From an uncultured Kroppenstedtia sp. (GTDB taxonomy: Bacteria; Bacillota; Bacilli; Thermoactinomycetales; DSM-45169), in assembly GCA_959600065.1 (NCBI GenBank), contig CAUGKZ010000131.1, positions 1 through 5,722 on the forward strand: a DNA stretch of 5,722 bases, in the 5' to 3' direction. Positions 1 to 5,466 of the stretch are shown here, piece by piece. The notes below the pieces were generated by a model. That model was not told where the DNA came from, searched no databases, and saw nothing but the letters and a program-made list of their open reading frames with translations. Position numbers and translations under genes: made by a program. The first letter of the stretch is position 1. The number at the start of each line of letters is the position of its first letter.

Positions 1-201
1 TAACATTTCCACATCTTCGGGATCTACCGCTTCCGGGTCGATCTCCACAGAAAGCACTTGTTTCTGCCCGTTCATCACAACCTTGACGACACCGCCTCCT
101 GCTGTTCCCTCCACTTCCTTTTCAGCCAGCTCCTCTTGCGCCTTGGCCATTTGCGCTTGCATCTTTTTCATCTGCTTCATCATTTGGTTCATATTTTTCA
201 T
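1..201 (-). CDS. ebfC: YbaB/EbfC family nucleoid-associated protein, 5' part (gene runs off the left edge)
   Basis: The visible 67 codons cover about two thirds of a family that is usually about 105 residues long. The N-terminus is a Met/Lys/Gln-rich amphipathic helix ([20 protein letters not shown]) followed by [17 protein letters not shown], a V-x-V strand pair and the acidic [17 protein letters not shown] stretch, all typical of YbaB/EbfC. Known family members are small dimers that bind DNA in a tweezer-like way; their exact role is unsettled. The ATG at 201-199 is preceded by GAGGAGG (217-211), nine bases upstream, which fixes the start. The gene lies 33 bases after the dnaX stop on the same strand with no terminator between, so the two are co-transcribed. 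In Bacillus recR normally follows, outside this window. Family assignment is secure; only the C-terminal third is missing, because of the window edge. Confidence 0.95.
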   Translation of the reverse strand, partial: MKNMNQMMKQMKKMQAQMAKAQEELAEKEVEGTAGGGVVKVVMNGQKQVLSVEIDPEAVDPEDVEML

Positions 202-234
202 TTATTCAAACCTCCTCGCCCACGGTGAAGTGGG

Positions 235-1965
235 TCAGTCCGTGATTTCAACCATATCTTTGCCAAACATCTCTACAGCTCGTTCTACGGGATCGTCAGT
301 CTGAAGTCTTTCCTTCGGAGGGACGCTGGCTTTCCCGGCTTTATTCCCAGAAGAGGAGTTCCCTGCAGCCGAACGCTCTTTTTCCCAATCCTCCCGCATC
401 ACGGTCATCAGACGGATCGTAGAGCCAAGTATTTCTTGGATCACTTGCTCAATCAGCTTTTTATTGGAGTCCTTCTCCGTGGTCTCCCGGTGAATGTTGT
501 TTTTAAAGGCCACCAAAAGTGTATCTTCTGTAGCCGCAACCGGCTCCCCATCGATCAACCAGGCATGAACCGTGATTTTTCGCTCTTTGACCCGGGCCAG
601 CACATCCGGCCATGCCCGTTGGAGCTTTTGCAAAGCTTCGGCGGAGGCTTCTTTCAACAATGGGGCCAAGCGGGCCGAACCTCCACTTTTTCTCGCCCCT
701 GTCCCTTTCCTGCTTCCCGTTGTCGATTCCCGCTGCACAGAGGGAGGGGGGGACGGCTCGGCAACTGGCGAGGAAGTAGCTAGACCGCTCAATTCCTCCA
801 CTTTTTGTTGCAGCTGTTTTAACTGTTGTTGCAGGGAAGAGATCAGCTCCCCCTCTCCATGCTCTGGAGACGAAGAGGACTCAGATTGGTGACAAATTCG
901 AACCAATGCCATTTCTAAAAGCACCTGGGGATGGGGAGCCCATTTCAGCTGTTGTTGCGTTTGAATCAGGGTCTCTAAGATCTCTTCCAACTCATCGATG
1001 GACCCTTTTTTTATCAGCTGCTTCCATCGTTCTTCTCCCGCCAACCGTTCTTGCACTTCTTTTAATTCCGGAGCGGCGGCCAGCAACAGCAGATCACGGG
1101 ACAACTGCACCAAATCCTGGACCAGTCTTTCCGCCTCCAGACCGTCTGCCAATAACGCCGCCACCTTCTCTAGAGCTATACTTGTATCCCGACGGAGACA
1201 AGCCTCCATCAAGTCACCCAAGGTAGCGCGGGAGACAGATCCCGTCACCGACAGAACAGCGGCCTCATCCACCTGGTCATCGGAAAAAGCGAGTACCTGG
1301 TCTAACAAGCTGAGGGCATCCCGCATTCCCCCGTCTGCCGCTTGGGCTATCACCGCCAAAGCAGAATCCTCTGCCTGAATCCCTTGGGAATCACAGATCT
1401 TCCGTAGGTGTCCCAGCGTATTCCCCAGGGTATGACGACGAAAAGAAAACCTTTGGCAACGGGAGATGATGGTGGATGGTAATTTGTGCGGTTCCGTAGT
1501 CGCCAAGATGAAGAGCGCATGTCCAGGAGGCTCTTCCAGCGTTTTCAGAAGGGCATTGAAGGCTTCCGCAGTCAACATATGAACTTCGTCCACGATGTAT
1601 ACCTTATAACGCACTTCCGAGGGAGTATATTTCACCTTGTCCCGGAGGTCCCGGATCTCGTCCACTCCCCGGTTGGAAGCGGCATCGATTTCCACCACGT
1701 CCATCAAGGATCCTTCTGTGATCTTACGGCAAGCATCACATTCGTTACAAGGTTCCGGTGCCGGTCCCCGCTGACAGTTCACCGCTTTCGCCATAATCTT
1801 GGCAGCACTGGTCTTCCCTGTTCCCCGAGGCCCGCTGAAAAGATAGGCATGGGAAAAATGGCCCTCGGCCAGGGCATTTTTCAAGGTGGTGGTGACATGT
1901 TCTTGTCCGATGAGGTCTTCAAACTTTTGTGGACGCCAAACGCGGTACAGTGCCCGATACGACAC
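235..1965 (-). CDS. dnaX: DNA polymerase III clamp-loader subunit gamma/tau (DnaX)
   Basis: This is the ATPase subunit of the replication clamp loader, which loads the beta clamp and, through its C-terminal part, holds the replicase together. Numbering from the GTG start (576 residues): Walker A GPRGTGKT at 45-52; four zinc-ligand cysteines at 64, 73, 76 and 79; Walker B VYIVDEVHM at 122-130; sensor 1 LATTEPHK at 154-161; SRC arginine-finger motif at 168-170; sensor 2 GGMRDALS at 212-219. The collar domain runs to about 360, then a Gln-rich coiled coil near 376-392, a Pro/Ser/Gly linker, and a tau-type C-terminal domain (about 430-530). The GTG at 1965-1963 was chosen because it gives the family N-terminus (M)SYRALYRVWRP; GGGGGG sits six bases upstream and GGAGG 18 bases upstream. 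A TTG two codons earlier (1971) is a fair alternative. The open frame continues to a GTG at 2007 with no ribosome binding site. An A7 slippery run is described under findings. Confidence 0.97.
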   Translation of the reverse strand: MSYRALYRVWRPQKFEDLIGQEHVTTTLKNALAEGHFSHAYLFSGPRGTGKTSAAKIMAKAVNCQRGPAPEPCNECDACRKITEGSLMDVVEIDAASNRGVDEIRDLRDKVKYTPSEVRYKVYIVDEVHMLTAEAFNALLKTLEEPPGHALFILATTEPHKLPSTIISRCQRFSFRRHTLGNTLGHLRKICDSQGIQAEDSALAVIAQAADGGMRDALSLLDQVLAFSDDQVDEAAVLSVTGSVSRATLGDLMEACLRRDTSIALEKVAALLADGLEAERLVQDLVQLSRDLLLLAAAPELKEVQERLAGEERWKQLIKKGSIDELEEILETLIQTQQQLKWAPHPQVLLEMALVRICHQSESSSSPEHGEGELISSLQQQLKQLQQKVEELSGLATSSPVAEPSPPPSVQRESTTGSRKGTGARKSGGSARLAPLLKEASAEALQKLQRAWPDVLARVKERKITVHAWLIDGEPVAATEDTLLVAFKNNIHRETTEKDSNKKLIEQVIQEILGSTIRLMTVMREDWEKERSAAGNSSSGNKAGKASVPPKERLQTDDPVERAVEMFGKDMVEITD

Positions 1966-2025
1966 GTGCAACCCCCCAAACTTCCTCCGTGATGCGGTTG
2001 AGGGCACAAAGTGGATAATGTATTT

Positions 2026-2054
2026 ATCATACTATAGAATTAGGGATTTTTCCA
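2026..2054 (-). promoter_or_regulatory. Putative sigma-A promoter of dnaX-ebfC
   Basis: On the minus strand a TATGAT (-10, 2031-2026, 5 of 6 matches) is separated by 17 bases from TGGAAA (-35, 2054-2049, 4 of 6). Transcription would begin near 2019, about 55 bases before the dnaX GTG at 1965. The box lies in the 104-base gap after the kinase gene. Inferred from consensus matching only. Confidence 0.45.
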
Positions 2055-2066
2055 AAAGGAAAACCC
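2043..2066 (-). terminator. Inverted repeat after the kinase gene, weak terminator candidate
   Basis: Just downstream of the kinase stop, the minus strand reads GGGTTTTCC, a TTTT loop, then GGAAAAATCCC. The arms pair with one two-base bulge. The tail after it (TAATTCTATAG) is poor in T, so termination would be inefficient and the kinase transcript may continue into dnaX. It overlaps the proposed dnaX -35 box. Confidence 0.3.
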
Positions 2067-2069
2067 ACC

Positions 2070-3500
2070 TCAGTTACAGGGGGGACAGTCTTGAACGCAA
2101 GGGAGAATCACACTGAAATTGCTTCCCATTTCACCAGAGGAGACTCGAATTTTCCCTCCAATATCCTCAATGATCTGTTTGCTAACCGCCAATCCAAGAC
2201 CAGTTCCGTTCTCCTTGGTGGTGTAGAAAGGGTCAAATATGAGGTTGATCTCCGAAGGCGGAATACCCGGACCCTGATCCTCCACTTCCAGAATCAATCG
2301 TTCTTTCTCCCCGCTCAGGCGAAGTTGAAGCAAGCCTCCTTCTCCCATGGCTTCGATTCCGTTTTTGCATAAATTTAAAACTACCTGTTTCAATAATTCC
2401 GGATCCGCCCACACAGGAGGTAACTCTTTGAGTCCAGGTAAATAACGAACTTCGATGTTATAGAGGATCGCCTCATTTTCAACGATCGGAAGCAGTTCCC
2501 GGAGAGAGCGATCCAATTCCACCGGGCGTTTCTTGACGTTCCGAGGTTTACCCATCAACAGAAACTCGCGGAGCAGATGATTGATCCGGTCGATCTCCCG
2601 AAGCATAATTTCGGCGTAGCCCTGACCTTTTAAGTCTCCCTTCTCGTCTAGGGTATGACGGATCACCTGCAGGAATCCCCGGATTGAAGTCAGTGGATTC
2701 CGAATTTCGTGAGCAGTTCCTGCCGCCATCTGGCCGATCATCGCTAACCGATCGGTCTGTCGAACCTTCAGGTCCAACAGATAGTTCCGGGTGATGTCGG
2801 TCATGATGAGCAAGCCTTCTTCCCCAAATTCAGTCGCGATTTCGTAATCCACGGTAACCACTTGGGGAACGCCCTCCAAGATCCAGGAGGCCGAAATATC
2901 CTGAAAAGGTTCCCTGCGGCGGATGCGATCCTGCAGTTCGCTGATTCCTTCCCCGCCTCGGAGCTGGGAAAACAGCCGGTCCGCTTCACGCCCACACAGG
3001 TCATTTCTCTTCACACCCAACATTCGGCAAGCGGCAGGATTGATTTCCACCACTCGTAATGAAGAATCCAACAGGACCAAGCCCTGGGGCAAACTGTTCA
3101 TCATCCACTCTCCATGTCGTTGCAAATGGTGAGAGCTTGGATCTTGGAAATATATCCAGTAGAGATGGTACCACCCATCACCACTTTTTCCGGAAATCCG
3201 CTGCAGGGTCACCACCTTGGGAGAGGATCCCAAAAGAAGCAACTCTCCTTGTACCCACTGGAGACCGTCGTGGACATCCGGATGACGGAGACACTCTATC
3301 TCCTCCGGAGGAAGCTGGAGATGACGATCCAATGGTTGCTCCACCACTTGATCCAATGGGCATTGAAGCAGCTTCAGGAACTGCGGGCTCACCGTTTGGA
3401 CCACCCCTTGGTCATCCGCCATCACCATGGCCTGGGGACATTTTTCCACCCAGGATGTCAGTTGATCGGGATGTAATTCCAGATGAAACGCGATGGGCAC
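2070..3500 (-). CDS. Soluble PAS-PAS sensor histidine kinase (NtrB/sporulation-kinase-like)
   Basis: A two-component sensor kinase of 476 residues that would autophosphorylate on a histidine and pass the phosphate to a response regulator (none is visible here). From the GTG start: first PAS domain about 13-110, second PAS about 130-235, HisKA H-box GTAHEIRNPLTSIRGF with the phospho-acceptor His at 264, N-box NLCKNGIEAM (Asn 380), G1 DQGPGIPP (408-415), F-box FDPFYTTK (423-429), G2 GTGLGL (432-437). All catalytic motifs are intact. No membrane segment or signal peptide is seen, so it should sense a cytoplasmic cue. The GTG at 3500-3498 was chosen because GGAGGTGG (3515-3508) lies seven bases upstream; the frame stays open to a TTG at 3560, but that lies upstream of the likely promoter. 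The overall plan resembles Bacillus KinE-type sporulation kinases and NtrB; its signal cannot be told from sequence. The protein ends in an unusual Cys-rich tail, CVQDCPPCN. Confidence 0.93.
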   Translation of the reverse strand: MPIAFHLELHPDQLTSWVEKCPQAMVMADDQGVVQTVSPQFLKLLQCPLDQVVEQPLDRHLQLPPEEIECLRHPDVHDGLQWVQGELLLLGSSPKVVTLQRISGKSGDGWYHLYWIYFQDPSSHHLQRHGEWMMNSLPQGLVLLDSSLRVVEINPAACRMLGVKRNDLCGREADRLFSQLRGGEGISELQDRIRRREPFQDISASWILEGVPQVVTVDYEIATEFGEEGLLIMTDITRNYLLDLKVRQTDRLAMIGQMAAGTAHEIRNPLTSIRGFLQVIRHTLDEKGDLKGQGYAEIMLREIDRINHLLREFLLMGKPRNVKKRPVELDRSLRELLPIVENEAILYNIEVRYLPGLKELPPVWADPELLKQVVLNLCKNGIEAMGEGGLLQLRLSGEKERLILEVEDQGPGIPPSEINLIFDPFYTTKENGTGLGLAVSKQIIEDIGGKIRVSSGEMGSNFSVILPCVQDCPPCN

Positions 3501-3550
3501 CTTACAACCACCTCCATCCCCGTAGTGAGTGGATGTATCTTCATCCAATG

Positions 3551-3577
3551 ATGATATCAATATTTTTCCTTATTCAA
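3551..3577 (-). promoter_or_regulatory. Putative promoter of the histidine kinase gene
   Basis: On the minus strand TTGAAT (3577-3572, 4 of 6) and TATCAT (3556-3551, 5 of 6) are 15 bases apart, shorter than the usual 17. Transcription would start near 3544, leaving a leader of about 44 bases that carries the strong GGAGGTGG site. It lies in the gap between the SRP RNA terminator and the kinase, the only place for a kinase promoter if that terminator works. Consensus match only. Confidence 0.35.
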
Positions 3578-3608
3578 TTTATTCGCCCCGCCTCTCGGTC
3601 TTCCTGCA

Positions 3609-3640
3609 TAAAAAAAGCAAACCGCTGATTTCGGTTCGCT
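3609..3640 (-). terminator. Rho-independent terminator of the SRP RNA
   Basis: On the minus strand AGCGAACCG pairs with CGGTTTGCT (one G-T pair) around a short loop, followed directly by a run of seven T. It begins about 15 bases after the mature SRP RNA 3' end, the expected place for its terminator. Confidence 0.85.
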
Positions 3641-3655
3641 TGGTGTTTTTAATGA

Positions 3656-3928
3656 TGTACCGCGCACCCACCTTCGACCTCCTTCGCCTGGGCGGGCCCC
3701 ATGCATTCGACTCGGATCAGGCGCCCCTGCGGCACACGAGAGGTTCTCCTTAGTGCTGCTTCCGTCAGGACCTGACACGGTTCAGAGATTCCCGTTGCGC
3801 AGGACCTGTTCGTCAACATCTCCTGCATGGGCCAGACCCCACACGATGAAAGCCTCAGGCGGGAATTCAATCCCGCTGTAGCGGATTGCGGGTTATAGGG
3901 CACCGCTACCTCCCCATCTAGCGCGGCT
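3656..3928 (-). ncRNA. ffs: Signal recognition particle RNA, large Bacillus type (scRNA, 6S-like with Alu domain)
   Basis: The RNA is the scaffold of the signal recognition particle: it binds Ffh and FtsY and targets nascent membrane proteins to the membrane. The minus strand carries the 5' Alu-domain signature GGGGAGGTAGCGGTGCCC (about 3917-3900) with AACCCGCAATCCGCT after it, and further on the conserved GTCCTGCGCAACGGGAA and the domain IV Ffh-binding hairpin GTCAGGTCC...GGAAGCAGCA (about 3776-3754). The 5' GCCGCGC and the 3' GCGCGG ends pair to close the molecule. The length of about 272 nt matches the 271-nt B. subtilis scRNA. The ends are estimated from the -10 box and the closing helix and may be off by several bases. 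The apical tetraloop is UGAC (3767-3764) instead of the common GGAA. The SRP RNA next to dnaX is the known Bacillus arrangement, here with a kinase gene inserted. Confidence 0.95.
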
Positions 3929-3933
3929 CGTTC

Positions 3934-3962
3934 ATTGTAACACAGAACAGATCATCCCACAA
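3934..3962 (-). promoter_or_regulatory. ffs: Promoter of the SRP RNA
   Basis: The minus strand has TACAAT (-10, 3939-3934) with an extended TGT in front, 17 bases after TTGTGG (-35, 3962-3957). The predicted start, seven bases on at about 3927, coincides with the beginning of the SRP RNA fold, which supports both calls. Confidence 0.7.
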
Positions 3963-3971
3963 CGGATATCA

Positions 3972-3983
3972 TTGGAATTCCAA
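3972..3983. repeat. 12-bp perfect palindrome upstream of the SRP RNA promoter
   Basis: TTGGAATTCCAA is fully self-complementary and begins ten bases upstream of the SRP RNA -35 box. It could be an operator or chance; nothing else in the window shares it. Confidence 0.4.
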
Positions 3984-4034
3984 GGGCTGCTTCCGGTCGA
4001 TCCGCCTTAAAACCACAAGATTTCTTAACGGGCT

Positions 4035-4072
4035 AAAACAAAAGAACCCGGTGGGAGATCCTCCCCGGATTC
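4035..4072 (-). terminator. Rho-independent terminator of the Imm6-like gene
   Basis: On the minus strand GAATCCGG pairs with CCGGGTTC (one T-G pair), with an inner GGAG/CTCC extension, followed by TTTTGTTTT. It starts 18 bases after the stop codon of the immunity gene and would shield the SRP RNA promoter from read-through. Confidence 0.8.
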
Positions 4073-4090
4073 TCCTTATCCATATTCGCA

Positions 4091-4651
4091 TCAATTACCG
4101 CACCGGGATCCTTGTTCTTGTAGCATACCCAACATCTCGGATCGGTGAGGCTTTTTATCACTACCTGCTGGATAATGTGCAAGCAGATACTCTTTTAAAG
4201 ATTCCGACCATTCTTCTTGATAGCCTTTAACTTTAGCGATCTTCTTCATAAACTCTTCATCCATATATTCATCATCACTTACTATTTCAATAGACTGTGG
4301 ATAATAATCTTGTTTTTCGTATCGATATGCCAGCCAAGTAGTATAACATACTGCATCAACTACACAAGACCAAATTAATTCTGCCTGCGGACCATATGCA
4401 TGATCACCCACATAAGAAAGGCCATCAATAAAAATTAATCCCTCTTCATCTCCATTCTCTACAGTCTCATAAAGTTCATCCCCACTATGCTTTTTCTCTT
4501 CAATCCATTCCCAGCACATATTGATCGCTTCTCTAACCTGAGGATACCAATCGAGATTTTCTATTTTAGTAAGCACTCTTTCCAAATGTGTCAATAAAAA
4601 AAACACCCTGGCATCTTCATTCACATTTTCAACCCACTTCACCCATTTCAT
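4091..4651 (-). CDS. Imm6-like immunity protein (polymorphic toxin system), orphan
   Basis: A soluble, acidic, mostly helical protein of 186 residues with no signal peptide or membrane segment. Landmarks: an N-terminal helix with FFLLTHLERVL (17-27), the CWEWIEEKKHSGDELYE block (46-62), AELIWSCVVDAVCYTTWLAYR (about 90-110), PQSIEIVSDD (118-127), and a Trp-containing C-terminal helix ending LLAHYP (156-161). This Trp/Asp/Glu-rich pattern resembles the Imm6 family, thought to neutralise a cognate secreted nuclease-type toxin; the assignment is from memory of the family, not a search. The ATG at 4651 is preceded by GAGG with eight bases between. Base composition is clearly more AT-rich than dnaX, the kinase and the SRP RNA, which suggests recent acquisition. 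No toxin gene is visible: the neighbours are the SRP RNA and a tRNA remnant. No convincing promoter is seen in the roughly 50 bases after the tRNA terminator. Confidence 0.65.
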   Translation of the reverse strand: MKWVKWVENVNEDARVFFLLTHLERVLTKIENLDWYPQVREAINMCWEWIEEKKHSGDELYETVENGDEEGLIFIDGLSYVGDHAYGPQAELIWSCVVDAVCYTTWLAYRYEKQDYYPQSIEIVSDDEYMDEEFMKKIAKVKGYQEEWSESLKEYLLAHYPAGSDKKPHRSEMLGMLQEQGSRCGN

Positions 4652-4700
4652 TTCATCAACCTCATCCTATTTCTTCAATTTGAAAGTTTCTTTTAGTAAT

Positions 4701-4730
4701 AAAAAAAGGCCTTGTTAAAACAAAGCCTTT
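4701..4730 (-). terminator. Rho-independent terminator of the former tRNA-Ser gene
   Basis: On the minus strand AAAGGCTTTGTT and AACAAGGCCTTT form a 12-bp stem (one T-G pair) that runs into seven T. It lies six bases after the CCA end of the tRNA-Ser remnant and looks like the native terminator of that tRNA. It now has no obvious transcript to stop other than read-through from the element. Confidence 0.85.
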
Positions 4731-4736
4731 CGTATG

Positions 4737-4798
<62 letters not shown>

Positions 4799-4818
4799 TT
4801 GTTTCCGCCCATCTTATA

Positions 4819-4948
4819 CAAGTTCACTGGAGTTCATAACGCTTGTTTTATAAGGGTTTTAAGTCAGTAGGTTTATGCAAGTTCAGTTCGTCATGGTTGC
4901 AATGGTTGCAATTTGGGTTGCAATTTGTTCAAGTCTCTTTTAAGTTCA
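4819..4948 (+). repeat. Four dispersed AAGTTCA/GAGTTCA direct repeats beside the att junction
   Basis: CAAGTTCA occurs at 4819-4826 and 4878-4885, GGAGTTCA at 4829-4836 and TAAGTTCA at 4941-4948, all in the same orientation and all within 150 bases of the tRNA junction. Short direct repeats in this position are typical of integrase arm-type binding sites; that role is an inference. The fourth copy lies inside the small HTH ORF. Confidence 0.4.
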
Positions 4949-5031
4949 AAGATGTAATTTCTACTGACATCCATGATCTCCGCCAGCTGATGTGCCGAAA
5001 TCATTCGTAGTTTGTGTAGGGTCACCAACAT
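4891..5031 (-). CDS. Small helix-turn-helix protein or remnant (HTH_11/DeoR-like)
   Basis: The frame encodes 46 residues from the ATG at 5031. Residues 2-34 fit a helix-turn-helix of the DeoR/HTH_11 type: MLVTLHKLRM, then SAHQLAEIMDVSRNYIFEL, where LAEIMDVS is the turn and SRNYIFEL the recognition helix. The tail is a tandem LQP-K-LQP-LQP encoded by GGTTGCAAT repeats. The start is doubtful: the only purine-rich stretch, GAGG, sits two bases before the ATG, and an upstream TTG at 5049 has no ribosome binding site. A stop in the same frame 54 bases upstream of the ATG excludes a much longer protein. It may be a tiny DNA-binding regulator of the element or the surviving end of a larger gene. It stops about 90 bases from the tRNA remnant. 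Confidence 0.4.
   Translation of the reverse strand: MLVTLHKLRMISAHQLAEIMDVSRNYIFELKRDLNKLQPKLQPLQP
4895..4924 (+). repeat. Short tandem repeat GGTTGCAAT, three copies
   Basis: Copies at 4895-4903 and 4904-4912 are contiguous; the third, at 4916-4924, is offset by three bases. On the minus strand they encode the LQP repeats at the end of the small HTH ORF. Confidence 0.7.
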
Positions 5032-5152
5032 TTCCTCAGATCGTTTCAAATAATGAAAAGCACAGTCTGCGGCTATATGACTTCAAGAGCCTTCCAATTG
5101 AAAACTGGACGATAAACGCATATCTGTGCTATTCTGTGGATAGAAATAGTAA

Positions 5153-5253
5153 CGGCGGCAGGGTCATCCCCACCGCCGGGTAGCTGCCGCAGACAGGCGG
5201 CCACAGTTTGCAGGGAAGTACCCGCACACCTTTGCCACGGGGGCGGGTTACTT
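5153..5253 (-). other. GC-rich multi-hairpin segment, likely structured 3' UTR of the 30-residue peptide gene
   Basis: Starting at the peptide stop codon, the minus strand can form a hairpin at 5253-5216 (AAGTAACCCGC with GCGGGTACTT, one bulge), then GCGGC/GCCGC at 5201-5186, then CGGCGG/CCGCCG with inner GGG/CCC and a four-base loop at 5178-5153, followed by TTACTATTT as a weak T-rich tail. GCGGCA (5155-5160) can pair instead with TGCCGC (5185-5190), so the last two helices are mutually exclusive. The last hairpin may end the peptide mRNA. No coding frame with a ribosome binding site was found in 5050-5247. Confidence 0.5.
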
Positions 5254-5340
5254 CTTTTTAAGCGCCTGATATGTGACATAGACCGCTAATGCTTGTACAA
5301 CAACACCAGCCGTCTTGACGATCAGGCTAAGAAGCTCCAT
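5248..5340 (-). CDS. 30-residue hydrophobic membrane peptide, type I toxin-like or phage holin-like
   Basis: The peptide begins MELLSLIVKT, has one hydrophobic segment rich in Val, Ala and Leu (about residues 3-25, with Lys9 and Gln16 inside) and ends YQALKKK. The ribosome binding site GGAGGTGA (5352-5345) is an eight-base match to the 16S rRNA tail, four bases before the ATG (seven after the AGG core), the best in the window, so translation is very likely. A short stem CCCTC/GAGGG (5365-5352) in the leader touches the first base of that site. An extended -10 box lies about 60 bases upstream, and a GC-rich 3' region follows. Tiny single-span peptides with Lys-rich ends and structured mRNAs are typical of prophage type I toxins such as BsrG or TxpA in B. 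subtilis, but this sequence is not recognisably one of those. A small holin-like phage peptide is the alternative. Confidence 0.6.
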   Translation of the reverse strand: MELLSLIVKTAGVVVQALAVYVTYQALKKK

Positions 5341-5402
5341 GGCCTCACCTCCCCTCTGTCGAGGGTTGTGCGGCCGCCCGCCCTTAGCTACTACCATGGT
5401 CT

Positions 5403-5411
5403 ATTTTACCA
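5403..5411 (-). promoter_or_regulatory. Extended -10 promoter for the 30-residue peptide
   Basis: The minus strand reads TGG-TAAAAT (5411-5403): a TAAAAT hexamer (5 of 6) with the TGn extension. No good -35 is present, because the space upstream is taken by a hairpin, as expected for extended -10 promoters. Start near 5396, leaving a leader of about 55 bases. Confidence 0.4.
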
Positions 5412-5412
5412 T

Positions 5413-5442
5413 AAGGCCGCCCTGAATCGGGCGGTCTTTTCC
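5413..5442 (+). terminator. Rho-independent terminator reading rightward
   Basis: AAGGCCGCCC and GGGCGGTCTT pair over ten positions (one G-T) around TGAATC, and TTTT overlaps the stem end on the plus strand. On the minus strand the tail is poor (CCTTATGG), so it favours rightward transcripts, yet there is no plausible rightward gene to its left. Confidence 0.65.
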
Positions 5443-5466
5443 GATTTGGCAGACTCGCTGACAAAT

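Noticed and set aside
1966..2007. GTG at 2007 as dnaX start (14 extra residues)
   Set aside because: It has no Shine-Dalgarno site, and family members begin at the SYRALYRVWRP segment.
3501..3560. Upstream TTG start for the kinase (20 extra residues)
   Set aside because: The added segment is not PAS-like, the GGAGGTGG site serves the GTG at 3500, and the best promoter match would place the TTG upstream of the transcript.
3540..3585. Sigma-H type promoter for the kinase (AAGGAAAA as -35)
   Set aside because: The -35 is only partial and no GAAT-type -10 lies at the right distance; a sigma-A match fits slightly better.
3059..3628. Long rightward open frame (189 codons) opposite the kinase gene
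   Set aside because: It is rich in Pro, Gly and Ser, lacks any family motif and lies antisense to a clearly conserved kinase; it is a shadow of that gene's codon use.
5073..5279. Leftward open frame of 68 codons overlapping the peptide 3' region
   Set aside because: It has no ribosome binding site, no recognisable features, and follows GC-rich hairpin sequence; the 30-residue frame has the strong start signal instead.
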